Of a stretch of DNA of 64,000 nucleotides, positions 17,781 to 27,374 are shown in pieces. The DNA is from Pontimicrobium sp. SW4 (GTDB taxonomy: Bacteria; Bacteroidota; Bacteroidia; Flavobacteriales; Flavobacteriaceae), in NCBI RefSeq assembly GCF_039954625.1, contig NZ_CP157199.1, forward strand, positions 2,170,001-2,234,000, read 5' to 3'. A program made the translations under genes and the position numbers. Position 1 is the first letter of the stretch. Each line of letters opens with the position of its first letter. The notes under the pieces are model-generated. The model did no database searches and was not told the DNA's origin. It worked only from the letters and a program-made list of their open reading frames with translations.

Positions 17781-19283
17781 TTACGCTCTTATAGATTTAA
17801 TGTATTGTGTTGGCGTAAGAGACAATTGTTTTTTAAAGGACTTATTAAACGAGACTTTATTATTAAAACCAACTTCGTATGCTACCTGTATAATACTTAA
17901 ACTATTATACTCATCTTTCTTTAAGATTTCTGTAGCTTCATCTATTCTATATTGATTCATAAGCTCAGAAAAGCTCATGTTAAAATGCTCATTAATTACT
18001 TGAGAGGTATTATGTCTTGTTGTTCCAAGCTTATCAGATAATGATTCCAAATTCAAATCATTGTCCAAATATATTTTCTCTTCGCTGAGAAGTCTTAAAA
18101 GATTTTCTTTTAACTCCAAAGAGAAAGACGGTGTTAGTCCAGATTTTTTATATTTAAAAAAGTTAATAGGATCTAAGAGTTTTACCTTTCCTTTAAAAAT
18201 TTCTGGTTGTCCGTAAGCTATATATGCAACATAAAATACCACACTCACCATTACCAAAATTTGCAAATGATACAAGGGTTGAAAATTAATTATTTTAACA
18301 ACTCCTCCTACATATATTATATAAGCAATTGTATAGATTATGTGAAGCGTTAATAAATTTCTTTGCCAACAAAATATCACTTTATTTTTATTATTTACAA
18401 TCTTTTTATTTTTTCGATACACTTTTAAAATTAAAAAGGCATAAATAGATAAAGACAGTATTTTAACAACAATTACAGTATAAGCAGCTGGAAGCAATTC
18501 TTTTCTTCCATCAAATAGAATATTAAACTTCTCTAATGAAGACATAAAATAATAAGGCAAAATTGATATCAAAAGAATTATTGATGGTATCAAATGTAAA
18601 ATATCTATTAATCTAAACTTATAATTATAATTAACCCTCTTAAAATAAAAGTAGAGCAATGGTCCATATAAAAAGGAAAATGTTATAGTCATCATCAATG
18701 CTTGTGGTATGTGGTATTGATAATTAATTATATACAGGCTTAAATGTAAAATAAACAATGAGTTAAATAATACGAATAGACTAATTAAAAAGGTACCTAC
18801 CCTGTCCACTCCCTTTTTTATATTTAGTATTACAAAAATAAAAATCCCTAAAAAGCCTGCATAAAAGTAAATTATTGCCATAAAATTAAATTTTGGCAAG
18901 TATTTCTGCTTAAATGCTATATACTTCTCAGCATTATTAATGTTTGAAAATAGATGGTCGTTTATTAAAGATAAATCTGCAGTAGCTCCTATATACTTCT
19001 TAATATATACAATAGCATTATCTACATCATTCTTACTAGAATATTCTACAGCCAAATTTCTAAAATACAATATAGAATCCTTTGATTGCACTAGATTAGA
19101 ATCCAATACAAATGAAGAGTCAAAAAAAGACGGAAACTCTAATAAATTCTTTTCAGCAATTTTCACGTCTACACCTTCAATAAAGTACTGCTCCAATGCA
19201 AAGGCATTTGAAAGCAAGGCAAGAAAAATAATTAGAATAAAGTCTTTTTTTGGATAAACTATATGTTTTTTAAGCTTTTCCAA
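17781..19283 (-). CDS. AraC-family regulator with membrane sensor region
   Basis: A 500-residue protein. A signal-anchor at 13-30 is followed by a periplasmic region of about 110 residues, seven or so transmembrane helices (about 133-350) and a cytoplasmic C-terminal AraC DNA-binding domain of about 100 residues. The latter contains LNLESLSDKLGTTRHNTSQ (first HTH) and SIIQVAYEVGFNNKVSFNKSF followed by LTPTQYI (second HTH). It therefore senses a signal at the membrane and acts on DNA directly while tethered. It is directly upstream of SusC and transcribed in the same direction, so that operon is its most likely target. Confidence 0.85.
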   Translation of the reverse strand: MEKLKKHIVYPKKDFILIIFLALLSNAFALEQYFIEGVDVKIAEKNLLEFPSFFDSSFVLDSNLVQSKDSILYFRNLAVEYSSKNDVDNAIVYIKKYIGATADLSLINDHLFSNINNAEKYIAFKQKYLPKFNFMAIIYFYAGFLGIFIFVILNIKKGVDRVGTFLISLFVLFNSLFILHLSLYIINYQYHIPQALMMTITFSFLYGPLLYFYFKRVNYNYKFRLIDILHLIPSIILLISILPYYFMSSLEKFNILFDGRKELLPAAYTVIVVKILSLSIYAFLILKVYRKNKKIVNNKNKVIFCWQRNLLTLHIIYTIAYIIYVGGVVKIINFQPLYHLQILVMVSVVFYVAYIAYGQPEIFKGKVKLLDPINFFKYKKSGLTPSFSLELKENLLRLLSEEKIYLDNDLNLESLSDKLGTTRHNTSQVINEHFNMSFSELMNQYRIDEATEILKKDEYNSLSIIQVAYEVGFNNKVSFNKSFKKQLSLTPTQYIKSIRA

Positions 19284-19451
19284 AACGCAATTTTTACACT
19301 TAAAGATACAATATGTTGAATTAAATAAGCTACTTTAAAGTAAAACCCGATAATTTTTTACTTAAATTTTAGCATAATTTTAAGACATATAACATATATA
19401 TCAATGATCACAAAAAATTGTGACTGTATTTTAGTCGTATTAATTAGCTAT

Positions 19452-20825
19452 TCATTTCACTCCATATTTATCATATAGATAAACTAAAGCTGTCATTGTA
19501 GCTGCTCCTAGTTCTAATTCTCTTTTATTAACAGCATCAAAAGTATCATTTGCTGCATGATGATAATCAAAATAACGCTGAGTATCTGGACGCAATCCGA
19601 CCAAAACTATATCTTCATTTTTTAAAGGCCCAATATCTGCTCCACTTCCTCCTTGTTCAAAAAAATGAACTAAATAAGGCTCAAACAAATGTTTCCAACT
19701 TAATACTTGTTTAAAATCTTCATCATTACAATCGAATGAAAACCCCCTAGGTGTAAAGCCTCCTGAATCGCTTTCTAAAGCAACTATATGATTTTCCCCT
19801 TTTAGTTTGGCTACTTCTGCATATTTGCGTCCTCCTCTTAAACCATTTTCTTCATTCATAAAAAGTACTATTCTAATAGTACGCTTTGGTCTTATTCCTG
19901 ACTCCTTTAATAATCTAACAACGTCCATAGATTGTGTGCAACCTGCTCCATCATCATGCGAGCCATCTCCTAAATCCCATGAATCCAAATGACCTCCAAC
20001 AACAATTATTTCTTTTGGAAATTCACTTCCTGTTATTTCACCAATGACATTATAAGATTGTACATCTGGCAATTGTTGACAGTTTTGCTTGAAATAAAAC
20101 TTTACATCGTTATCAAGTTTTATCATACTGCTCAATAGCTCAGCATGATTGGTACTAATAGCTGCAGCAGGAATACGCTCACTAATTGGTGTATCTCCAT
20201 AATTTGTCCCTCCAGTATGCGGAAAATCGTCAAGACGCAAATTCATAGATCTCACAATAACTCCTACAGCGCCATATTTAGTTGCTTCTTTAGCTCCTGA
20301 ACCACGTTGGTCGACGCAACCTCCATAAGCATTAAAAGTATTGATATGTGTTTCATCCATAGGTCGATTAAAGAATACAATTTTTCCTTCTAATTTCTCG
20401 CGACCAAGGATTTTTAGTTCTTCAAGGCTTTGCACTTCAACAACGCTTGCTTTAATACCAAGTGTTGGTGTAGCAACCGAACCTCCCAAAGCACAAATAT
20501 TTACACTAATTGTTTCTCCTGGTCTTGTTTCGATGTATGCATACTCAGCAGCTCCTCTAACCCATTTTGGCACCATTACTGGTTGCAACCAAACTTTATC
20601 CAATCCTAATTTGTCTAATTCTTCTTTAGTCCATTGTACTGCTCTTTCTGCATTTAGTGACCCAGATAATCTTCCTCCTATTTGATTTGATAAATGGTCT
20701 AGCCACTCATAGCTTTTACCATTTGATAATGATGAATCATAAATAGTTCTAATAACTTCTTTGTCTGTCTGAGAATATGAATTTACTCCAATTAGGAATG
20801 CACAAAATAATATTACTTGCTTCAT
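19452..20825 (-). CDS. Secreted M28-family zinc peptidase
   Basis: A 457-residue exopeptidase of the M28/carboxypeptidase Q type. The signal peptide (MKQVILFCAFLIGVNSYSQ) is followed by a PA (protease-associated) insertion around residues 140-230. The zinc-binding core is visible: His-Asp in VVGGHLDSWDLG, Asp in DGSHDDGAGC, Glu-Glu in FMNEENGLRGG, Asp in ALESDSGGF and a late His in YFDYHHAANDT. It would trim peptides or dipeptides in the periplasm. The gene has its own promoter region and is not overlapped by neighbours. Any link with the nearby SusCD pair is only positional. Confidence 0.9.
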   Translation of the reverse strand: MKQVILFCAFLIGVNSYSQTDKEVIRTIYDSSLSNGKSYEWLDHLSNQIGGRLSGSLNAERAVQWTKEELDKLGLDKVWLQPVMVPKWVRGAAEYAYIETRPGETISVNICALGGSVATPTLGIKASVVEVQSLEELKILGREKLEGKIVFFNRPMDETHINTFNAYGGCVDQRGSGAKEATKYGAVGVIVRSMNLRLDDFPHTGGTNYGDTPISERIPAAAISTNHAELLSSMIKLDNDVKFYFKQNCQQLPDVQSYNVIGEITGSEFPKEIIVVGGHLDSWDLGDGSHDDGAGCTQSMDVVRLLKESGIRPKRTIRIVLFMNEENGLRGGRKYAEVAKLKGENHIVALESDSGGFTPRGFSFDCNDEDFKQVLSWKHLFEPYLVHFFEQGGSGADIGPLKNEDIVLVGLRPDTQRYFDYHHAANDTFDAVNKRELELGAATMTALVYLYDKYGVK

Positions 20826-20891
20826 TTATTGTTTGTTTTATTATTTAAATATACTATTAATAGACTTATTGAGTGGTAATGAGTTCATAAA

Positions 20892-20917
20892 AAAAATCCA
20901 GCATAAGCTGGATTTTT
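20892..20917 (-). terminator. Rho-independent terminator after ppk2
   Basis: AAAAATCCAGC / GCTGGATTTTT, a perfect 11-bp stem with the loop ATAA. The A/T-rich arms let it act in both directions. It ends the leftward ppk2 transcript about 100 bases past the stop. Confidence 0.8.
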
Positions 20918-21013
20918 AGAATAACTGTAAAAATTAACGTCTTAACAAAAATCACCTAATTAAGACACTATCTTAATATTAAGACTTTTATTGATTTAAA
21001 AAGTTTAAAATTT

Positions 21014-21892
21014 TCACTCATTTTCTAATTGTGCTTTGTAAATATCTATGCTTGCTTTTACATCGTCATCCAATTCTGGTTCTTTTATATCTTTATAAGT
21101 TTTAAGTGTTTCTAATAATATTTTTGCAACTATATAACGTGCTGTCGGTTTATCATCAGCTGGAATCGTGTACCAAGGCGCATGTGCCTTAGATGTTCTA
21201 TTTATTGCATCTTCATAACACTCTTTATATTTATCCCAAAGCTTACGTTCTTTTAAATCGCCTGGAGAAAATTTCCAATTTTTTTCTTGTTTGTTGAGCC
21301 TTCTAAGCAACCTGTTTTTTTGTTCTTGTTTTGATAGGTTTAAAAAGAACTTAAAGATAATAATACCATTATCTGCTATATGCTTTTCAAAATTGTTTAT
21401 TTGCTCAAAACGCTGGTTCCAGAAATCGTCATTAATATCATCAATAGAGTTAACTGAAGGAATATTTTCTCCAAGTATGTACTCTGGGTGTACTCTAGTT
21501 ACCAGTACATTCTCATAATGTGTTCTATTAAAAATTCCAAATTTTCCTCTTTCAGGTAAAGCAATATAATGCCTCCAGATATAGTCGTGAGATAACTCTT
21601 TTGGTGTTGGCACCTTAAAACTATGAACAATGATACCTCGTGTATTAAAATCTTTAAAAACCTCACGAATCATACTATCCTTACCAGCAGTATCCATGCC
21701 TTGAATACAAATAAGCACTGCATATTTACCATGAGCATACATTGTATCTTGTAACTTCCCAAGTTTTTTTCTAACCCTTTTAAGCTCTTTTTCTATTATC
21801 TTACTGTCTTCTCCTAAATCAACAGTTGTCGATATATTTGATAGATTTATTTTTTCCGAAACTTTAAACTCGTTAATATCAATAGATTTCAT
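21014..21892 (-). CDS. Polyphosphate kinase 2 family protein
   Basis: A 292-residue P-loop kinase that transfers phosphate between polyphosphate and nucleotides. PPK2 motifs: Walker A GMDTAGKDS (65-73), the following SFKVPTPKELSHDYIWRHY (about 97-115), GIFNRTHYENVLVTRVHP and the lid-region KEQKNRLLRR, with WKFSPGDLKERKLWDKY and HAPWYTIPADDKP toward the C-terminus. The length and motif spacing match the one-domain PPK2 proteins. Which nucleotide it uses cannot be told by eye. It stands alone, divergent from the barrel-like protein gene at 21957. Confidence 0.9.
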   Translation of the reverse strand: MKSIDINEFKVSEKINLSNISTTVDLGEDSKIIEKELKRVRKKLGKLQDTMYAHGKYAVLICIQGMDTAGKDSMIREVFKDFNTRGIIVHSFKVPTPKELSHDYIWRHYIALPERGKFGIFNRTHYENVLVTRVHPEYILGENIPSVNSIDDINDDFWNQRFEQINNFEKHIADNGIIIFKFFLNLSKQEQKNRLLRRLNKQEKNWKFSPGDLKERKLWDKYKECYEDAINRTSKAHAPWYTIPADDKPTARYIVAKILLETLKTYKDIKEPELDDDVKASIDIYKAQLENE

Positions 21893-21956
21893 ATAAGATT
21901 TATTTTCTCTAAATATAGCGAAGATTTTGTAGTTTTATGGATTACTAAATCCTTGC

Positions 21957-23168
21957 ATGAAGAATATTACTTTTATTACTTTTCTGCTTCATATTCTTTG
22001 TGCAACTGTATATTCCCAGGAAATATATTCTACCCACGTTACATTAAAAAATGGTATTTCAAAACCTAGTGTATTATCAACACATCCTTTTGGAGTCTTT
22101 TTTTCTAGAATTCAAGGTAATTTTAAAATTCATCCTACAAAGAAAACTCAATTAAAAATAAATTTGGAAAGTGGGAATGTTTGGGGTACTCAAATAAAAA
22201 CCTACGTACCTAATAATATTGAAGTTAGAAACGAAGTAAGGAAACATGAATGGCATCAGGCACAATATTTTTTTGATGAAGAAACTCTTGACACAAAATC
22301 TTATGAATTACAAATAGATGGAGTAATTAAAGGGTTACGACTTAAAACATCCCTGAATTTAGGAGGCAAACAAGAACTTAATATTGGTCTCAGATTATTT
22401 ATGTTATCTAAAGGGAAAGCTCCATTTTCTATTATAACCAGTGATAGATTTATTGAAAATTTTCATGAAAAAATAGCTGGTGGCTCAGATCCATTTGATA
22501 GAGAAGTCTTTGGTTACAATAAAGCTTTAATAAAGTATACAGATAGAAATGGAAACACATTAGAATTAAATAATAATGATTTGTTTGTCGGTGGATTAGA
22601 AACTTCATATTACTATTATCCAAACAGTTTAGTTTCTAAAACATATTCAATGAATTTTGGAGCGCATTTGGGTTACAACTTATCTTCATATAATAATTCG
22701 CTAGATTTAGGCTTATCGGTTAATGCAATTAAGATTATTCATGTTAATGATAATCATTATCTTCAAATAGGTTTAGGAACTGGGATTTTAAGAAAAGAAC
22801 TTGTAAGCTTTAATAGTAATAATATTGATTTTGGAACTAATAATTACCTAGGAAACCTAGAAAGTATTATTGAATACAATATCATTTCAAAAGGAAATAC
22901 TACACATTCTATTGGCTTAGACTATTATTTGCAAACCAGCTTGAATAGAAGAGATGAATTAGAGTATGCTATTCCAATAAGACATCCTAATGCGCATAAA
23001 TCTTGGGGACATGGTGTAACCAATTTATATAGAAATAACAACTACTGGTCACTACTTTATTCAATCACTAAAAAAACATCTTTAACATTCTATCTACAAC
23101 AAGACTTTGAAGTAAATAATAACCCTGATATTCAAACAGGTATAAGTTACAGTTTTACTTTAAAGTAA
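21957..23168 (+). CDS. Predicted outer-membrane beta-barrel protein (DUF3187-like)
   Basis: A 403-residue secreted protein. The signal peptide (MKNITFITFLLHILCATVYSQ) is followed by alternating amphipathic strands throughout and a C-terminal strand ending in an aromatic pattern (TGISYSFTLK), as in outer-membrane barrels. A stretch with FIENFHEKIAGGSDPFDR followed by LNNNDLFVGG resembles DUF3187 proteins; I hold this assignment loosely. Function unknown. It is divergent from ppk2 with 64 bases between the two starts. Confidence 0.6.
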   Translation: MKNITFITFLLHILCATVYSQEIYSTHVTLKNGISKPSVLSTHPFGVFFSRIQGNFKIHPTKKTQLKINLESGNVWGTQIKTYVPNNIEVRNEVRKHEWHQAQYFFDEETLDTKSYELQIDGVIKGLRLKTSLNLGGKQELNIGLRLFMLSKGKAPFSIITSDRFIENFHEKIAGGSDPFDREVFGYNKALIKYTDRNGNTLELNNNDLFVGGLETSYYYYPNSLVSKTYSMNFGAHLGYNLSSYNNSLDLGLSVNAIKIIHVNDNHYLQIGLGTGILRKELVSFNSNNIDFGTNNYLGNLESIIEYNIISKGNTTHSIGLDYYLQTSLNRRDELEYAIPIRHPNAHKSWGHGVTNLYRNNNYWSLLYSITKKTSLTFYLQQDFEVNNNPDIQTGISYSFTLK

Positions 23169-23270
23169 TCACAACACAACACTTTATCGATAAAATGCAT
23201 AAAAAATACGTTTAATAGCTATTTTTTATTACATTAGCTTCAACCTACTTAATGTATTAACCCAAATGCC

Positions 23271-23999
23271 ATGAAAAAAAACTACTTATTTTTTCTATTC
23301 TCACTTACTTTTATTTGCACCAATGCGCAAAATAAATGTGAAGATGCTCACTCAGATGCTATCTACGCTTATTCTCATGTGAAATCTGCTTATGATTCTA
23401 ATAACATTTCTCATTTAAAAGATTATTCAAAGCGTTCAACTGAAGCCTTTAGTCGTGCAAAAAAAATACTAAATGATTGTGGTTGTGAAACTTCATATAA
23501 TTATGCTTTTGATGCCCATGAATTACTAAGCAAAGTTGAAAATGCAAAAACATTTGAAGATGGCCGTTTTTATGTAAAGCGTGCTCGAGATATTGCAAAA
23601 AAAGTCATTAACGAGTTAGAAATATGCACAAAACCAACACAGGAAGATGAAGCACTAGCTGCATTAGAATATGATCGTTTAAAACTTAAGCAGCAGCAAA
23701 TTGAATTAAACTTAAAGGAAGCGGAGTTAAAAGAAAAGTTAGCTAAAAAAAAAGCTGCTGAACTTAGACTAAAAAAAGAACAACTCATCTCAAAAAATGA
23801 TTTGGCTTTAACCTCTAATTTAGAAAGTTTTAATAGTATTTTAAATGTTTGCGATTGCGATCTAGAAATGCCTGAAATTAATTATAAAAAAGAGGCATTA
23901 CTATCTAAAAACCTTAATGAAATTAAGAAAGAGTACTTAACAATATTCAAAAATATGACAAGTAATTACCTTGATAAACTAAACGCTTGTAATGATTAA
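23271..23999 (+). CDS. Secreted coiled-coil protein, unknown
   Basis: A 242-residue protein with a signal peptide (MKKNYLFFLFSLTFICTNAQ). A helical segment follows with four Cys (NKCEDAH, NDCGCE, LEICTK), then a long charged coiled coil (about residues 124-185, repeated KLKQQQIELNLKEAELKEK-type heptads) and a C-terminal pair NVCDCD and KLNACND. The conserved-looking Cys suggest disulfide bonds in the periplasm. I do not recognise the family. A strong terminator follows the stop. Confidence 0.65.
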   Translation: MKKNYLFFLFSLTFICTNAQNKCEDAHSDAIYAYSHVKSAYDSNNISHLKDYSKRSTEAFSRAKKILNDCGCETSYNYAFDAHELLSKVENAKTFEDGRFYVKRARDIAKKVINELEICTKPTQEDEALAALEYDRLKLKQQQIELNLKEAELKEKLAKKKAAELRLKKEQLISKNDLALTSNLESFNSILNVCDCDLEMPEINYKKEALLSKNLNEIKKEYLTIFKNMTSNYLDKLNACND

Positions 24000-24010
24000 G
24001 TGTTGTCTGT

Positions 24011-24058
24011 AAGAGGTCTGAGGAAAAAGTATGAATTAGTTTCAGACCTCTTTCTTTT
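24011..24058 (+). terminator. Rho-independent terminator
   Basis: AAGAGGTCTGA / TCAGACCTCTT (24011-24021 and 24042-24052), an 11-bp stem with a 20-base loop followed by a TTCTTTTTATTT run. It ends the coiled-coil protein transcript and abuts the stop codon of the convergent regulator gene. Confidence 0.8.
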
Positions 24059-25221
24059 TATTTACTAGCAAACATTTTAACATCTGCTTCACTAACTTCT
24101 GTACCACCAAGTATTATAAGTCTTTCTATAACGTTTCTAAGTTCTCTAATATTTCCTGTCCAATCATATTCTTGAAGTAGTTTTATGGCCTTTTTAGAAA
24201 AAGATTTTTTAGAAATTCCTTGTTCATTTGCAATTTTTGAAGAGAAATATTCAATAAGTAAAGGAATATCCTCTCTCCTGTCGTTTAGTGCTGGAACTTT
24301 TATTAAAATAACAGCTAATCTGTGATACAAATCTTCTCTAAACTTACCTTCTTCAATTTCCTTACTAAGATCTTTGTTAGTTGCAGCAACAATTCGTACA
24401 TCTACCTTAATGTCTTTATCACTTCCAACTCGTTGAATACGACTTTCTTGCAATGCTCTTAAAACCTTAGCCTGAGCAGATAAACTCATATCACCAATTT
24501 CATCAAGAAAAATCGTACCTCCATTAGCAGCTTCAAACTTTCCTGCTCTATCTTTATTTGCACTTGTAAAAGCACCTTTAACGTGTCCGAATAATTCACT
24601 TTCTATAAGTTCGCTAGGTATAGCAGCACAATTCACTTCTATCATTGGCCCTTTTGAACGTTCACTTTTTTGATGTAACCAATGTGCCACTAATTCTTTT
24701 CCTGTTCCGTTTGGTCCAGTAATTAAAACACGAGCGTCAGTAGGCGATACCTTATCAATCATTTCTTTAATTTGTGAAATAGCATCACTCTCCCCAATCA
24801 TTTCGTAGTTTTTACTTACTTTTCTCTTTAAAAGTTTATTCTCAACTACTAGTTCTTTTCTGTCAAGTGCATTTCTTACGGTATTTAACAAGCGGTTTAA
24901 ATCTGGTGGCTTCGAGATATAATCAAAAGCTCCTAAACGCATAGTATTTACAGCAGTATCTAAATCGCCATGACCAGAAATCATCACCACAGGAATTTCT
25001 GGTTTAATCTTTTTAATAGCTTCAAGAACTTCCACGCCATCCATTTTTGGCATCTTAATATCGCAGAGTACCAAATCGAAATCTTCTTTTTTTATTCTCT
25101 CAATACCAATTAATCCATCTTCAGCCTCTTCGACATTATATGTATTACTTTCTTCACTTAATATTTTTGTTAAAACGCGTCTAATTGCGGCTTCGTCTTC
25201 TATTATTAGTATTTGTGGCAT
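24058..25221 (-). CDS. NtrC-type response regulator lacking the DNA-binding domain
   Basis: A 387-residue sigma-54 activator-like protein. It has a receiver domain (phospho-Asp 54 in CDIKMP, Ser in MISGHG, Lys 104 in YISKPPD) and an AAA+ domain with Walker A GPNGTGKE (169-176), Walker [11 protein letters not shown] (235-244) and arginine-rich sensor motifs ([22 protein letters not shown]). Two departures stand out: the sigma-54 contact loop reads GAFTSA (216-221) instead of GAFTGA, and the chain ends right after the AAA+ domain with no Fis-type HTH. It would act from solution, or on something other than classical enhancer-bound sigma-54. The cognate kinase is not in the window. It is followed by and possibly cotranscribed with the mscS-like gene upstream. 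Confidence 0.9.
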   Translation of the reverse strand: MPQILIIEDEAAIRRVLTKILSEESNTYNVEEAEDGLIGIERIKKEDFDLVLCDIKMPKMDGVEVLEAIKKIKPEIPVVMISGHGDLDTAVNTMRLGAFDYISKPPDLNRLLNTVRNALDRKELVVENKLLKRKVSKNYEMIGESDAISQIKEMIDKVSPTDARVLITGPNGTGKELVAHWLHQKSERSKGPMIEVNCAAIPSELIESELFGHVKGAFTSANKDRAGKFEAANGGTIFLDEIGDMSLSAQAKVLRALQESRIQRVGSDKDIKVDVRIVAATNKDLSKEIEEGKFREDLYHRLAVILIKVPALNDRREDIPLLIEYFSSKIANEQGISKKSFSKKAIKLLQEYDWTGNIRELRNVIERLIILGGTEVSEADVKMFASK

Positions 25222-25230
25222 ATTATTTTC

Positions 25231-26055
25231 TTAATTGTTATATAAATGAACGTCTCTTTGTGGAAACGGTATTGTTATATTGTGTTCTTTAAATAGTCTG
25301 TTAATTTCAAAACGGATTTCACTTTGCGGTATTACTGCCTCAAAACTATTATTTAATGTAAAAACAAGTTTAAAGTTTAATGAACTGTCACCAAAATTCA
25401 TAAATAATACTAAAGGAGCCGGATGTTTCATTACTTTAGGATGCGTTTTAGCTGCTTGTAACAACAATTCTTTTACTAACTCTACATCACTTCCATAAGC
25501 AACTCCAACACTCACACTTTCTCTTGTTTTTGTCCCATTTTCAGTCCAATTATAAAGTATTGAAGTTAAATATTTGTGATTTGGAATTACCAGCACTTTA
25601 TTATCTATGGTTACAGCTCTTGTCGTTCTCAATTTAATTTCAGCTACTCTACCAACTTTACCATCTATTTCTATAATATCTCCAACGTGAACCGATTGAT
25701 CGAGTAAAATAAAAATACCAGAAATAATATCCTGAAAAAAAGTTTGTAGTGCCAAACCAATACCAACTAGAAGAGCTGCAGAAGCTGCTAAAATAGCAGA
25801 CATTTGTACACCCATATTTTGCATGGTAATAAAAACTACCACTAGATATATAAAATATCTAGCAAATGAGAATACAGACGTAAATTTTAGCTTGTCTTCT
25901 TCAGGAAGCTTTCTAGTTGCTAGCCTTTTTATTCCTTTTAATATAATAGCTGTAAGAATAAAAACAACTATTACAACCAAAATTGTTTTTACCGAAATAT
26001 GTATATTTTCACTAAACTTAAAATCATAATTTAAAAAATTTATAATCTTCTCCAT
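25231..26055 (-). CDS. MscS-family mechanosensitive channel
   Basis: A 274-residue inner-membrane channel of small-conductance type. Three transmembrane helices (about 22-42, 66-84 and 86-110) include the pore-lining TM3 with ASAALLVGIGLALQTFFQD. The beta domain follows, with VHVGDIIEIDGKVGRVAEI and VTIDNKVLVIPNHKYLTS, and then the C-terminal alpha/beta region. This is the canonical minimal MscS architecture. It releases solutes on hypo-osmotic shock. It lies 9 bases before the NtrC-like gene and 3 bases after the ABC permease, so all four leftward genes (ATPase, permease, channel, regulator) form one likely operon. Confidence 0.92.
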   Translation of the reverse strand: MEKIINFLNYDFKFSENIHISVKTILVVIVVFILTAIILKGIKRLATRKLPEEDKLKFTSVFSFARYFIYLVVVFITMQNMGVQMSAILAASAALLVGIGLALQTFFQDIISGIFILLDQSVHVGDIIEIDGKVGRVAEIKLRTTRAVTIDNKVLVIPNHKYLTSILYNWTENGTKTRESVSVGVAYGSDVELVKELLLQAAKTHPKVMKHPAPLVLFMNFGDSSLNFKLVFTLNNSFEAVIPQSEIRFEINRLFKEHNITIPFPQRDVHLYNN

Positions 26056-26058
26056 TCA

Positions 26059-27372
26059 CTAATATTTTAACCACTTGTAGAGCTCTTTATAGCTAGGCTT
26101 TTTACCATACATTAAAATTCCAACTCGATATATTTTGGCAGCAAACCAAACTGTAAACATAAAGGTACCAATTAATAATAACACCGAAACTACTTGTTGC
26201 CAAATTGGGACTCCAAAAGGAATACGCATAAGCATTACAACTGGTGAGGTAAACGGAATAAATGAAAACACCGTTGATACTGTACCATGAGGGTCTTCAA
26301 TAACCGTAAAAATCCCTACATAAACCGCTAAAATTAGAGGCATTAAAATTGGCAGCATAAATTGTTGCGTATCTGTCTCATTATCTACTGCTGCGCCAAT
26401 TGCAGCATATAATGAGCTATACAGTAAATAGCCTCCAACAAAGAACAACAAAAACATAATCACTAAATTGGTTAGTGGCAAATTATAAATGGCACTCATT
26501 AAACTTTGAATCTTCATATCTGCACCTTGAGCTTCCATAGCCTGTTGCATTAATTCTTGCTGCGGTGCTTGCATTTCTGCCATGTTTATTCCTAATATAG
26601 CTGAAACAACAGTCATTAAAACACCTCCAAGAATAATCCAAATAATAAATTGAGTAATTCCTGCTAAAGAGGTCCCAATAATTTTTCCAAGCATTAATTG
26701 TACTGGTTTTACTGAAGAAATTATAACCTCAATTATCCTGCTAGTTTTCTCTTCAATAACACTTCTCATTATCATGTTTCCATAAATGATGATAAACATA
26801 AACAACATATATCCAGCTAAGCCTCCAAAAATGAGTTTTACAATATTATCAATTTTAGAAGTTTTTTCTCCCAGAAAACTTTCTTGAGCAATGCTTATTC
26901 TAGCTTCTGATGATTTTAATTTCTCAATATCTACGCCTTGTTCTTGTAGTTTTAAATCTGTAAATTTTCTCTCAAGCTTATTTTCGAGGCTTTCCATTAA
27001 AGTTATTGAAGGTGTGTCTTTTGAGTAAAACTTTATCCCTTCAAGAACATTATCTATACTTTCACCCTTAGAAATATGAAGCAAACCATATTGCTCTTTT
27101 TCTTCAACTTGTTTTTTTGCCTCATCTATTGAAACCTCATTTAAAATTACATAATTTGTATTCTCTGCACTTTTAAATATACTTTCAACTAACCCAGACT
27201 CATCTAATATAGAAATGGTTCTTTGCTTGTTGTTATTGAGCTGTGATAAATATGCAACAACAGCAATAAGAGCAATCATGATTATTGGACTTAAAATAGT
27301 CATGATTATAAACGATTTATTTCTAACCTTAGTTAAATACTCTCGTTTTATAATTAATGGTAAATGGTTCAT
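26059..27372 (-). CDS. ABC-2 type transporter permease (NatB-like)
   Basis: A 437-residue permease. It has a first transmembrane helix (22-44), a large extracytoplasmic region of about 150 residues, then five or six helices from residue 185 onward, the fold of NatB/ABC-2 exporters. The conserved SRIIEVIISSVKPVQLMLGKIIG between helices 2 and 3 is the usual coupling segment. It partners with the ATPase encoded three bases upstream. Exported substrate unknown; NatAB exports sodium in Bacillus, but the family is broader. Confidence 0.88.
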   Translation of the reverse strand: MNHLPLIIKREYLTKVRNKSFIIMTILSPIIMIALIAVVAYLSQLNNNKQRTISILDESGLVESIFKSAENTNYVILNEVSIDEAKKQVEEKEQYGLLHISKGESIDNVLEGIKFYSKDTPSITLMESLENKLERKFTDLKLQEQGVDIEKLKSSEARISIAQESFLGEKTSKIDNIVKLIFGGLAGYMLFMFIIIYGNMIMRSVIEEKTSRIIEVIISSVKPVQLMLGKIIGTSLAGITQFIIWIILGGVLMTVVSAILGINMAEMQAPQQELMQQAMEAQGADMKIQSLMSAIYNLPLTNLVIMFLLFFVGGYLLYSSLYAAIGAAVDNETDTQQFMLPILMPLILAVYVGIFTVIEDPHGTVSTVFSFIPFTSPVVMLMRIPFGVPIWQQVVSVLLLIGTFMFTVWFAAKIYRVGILMYGKKPSYKELYKWLKY

Positions 27373-27374
27373 AA

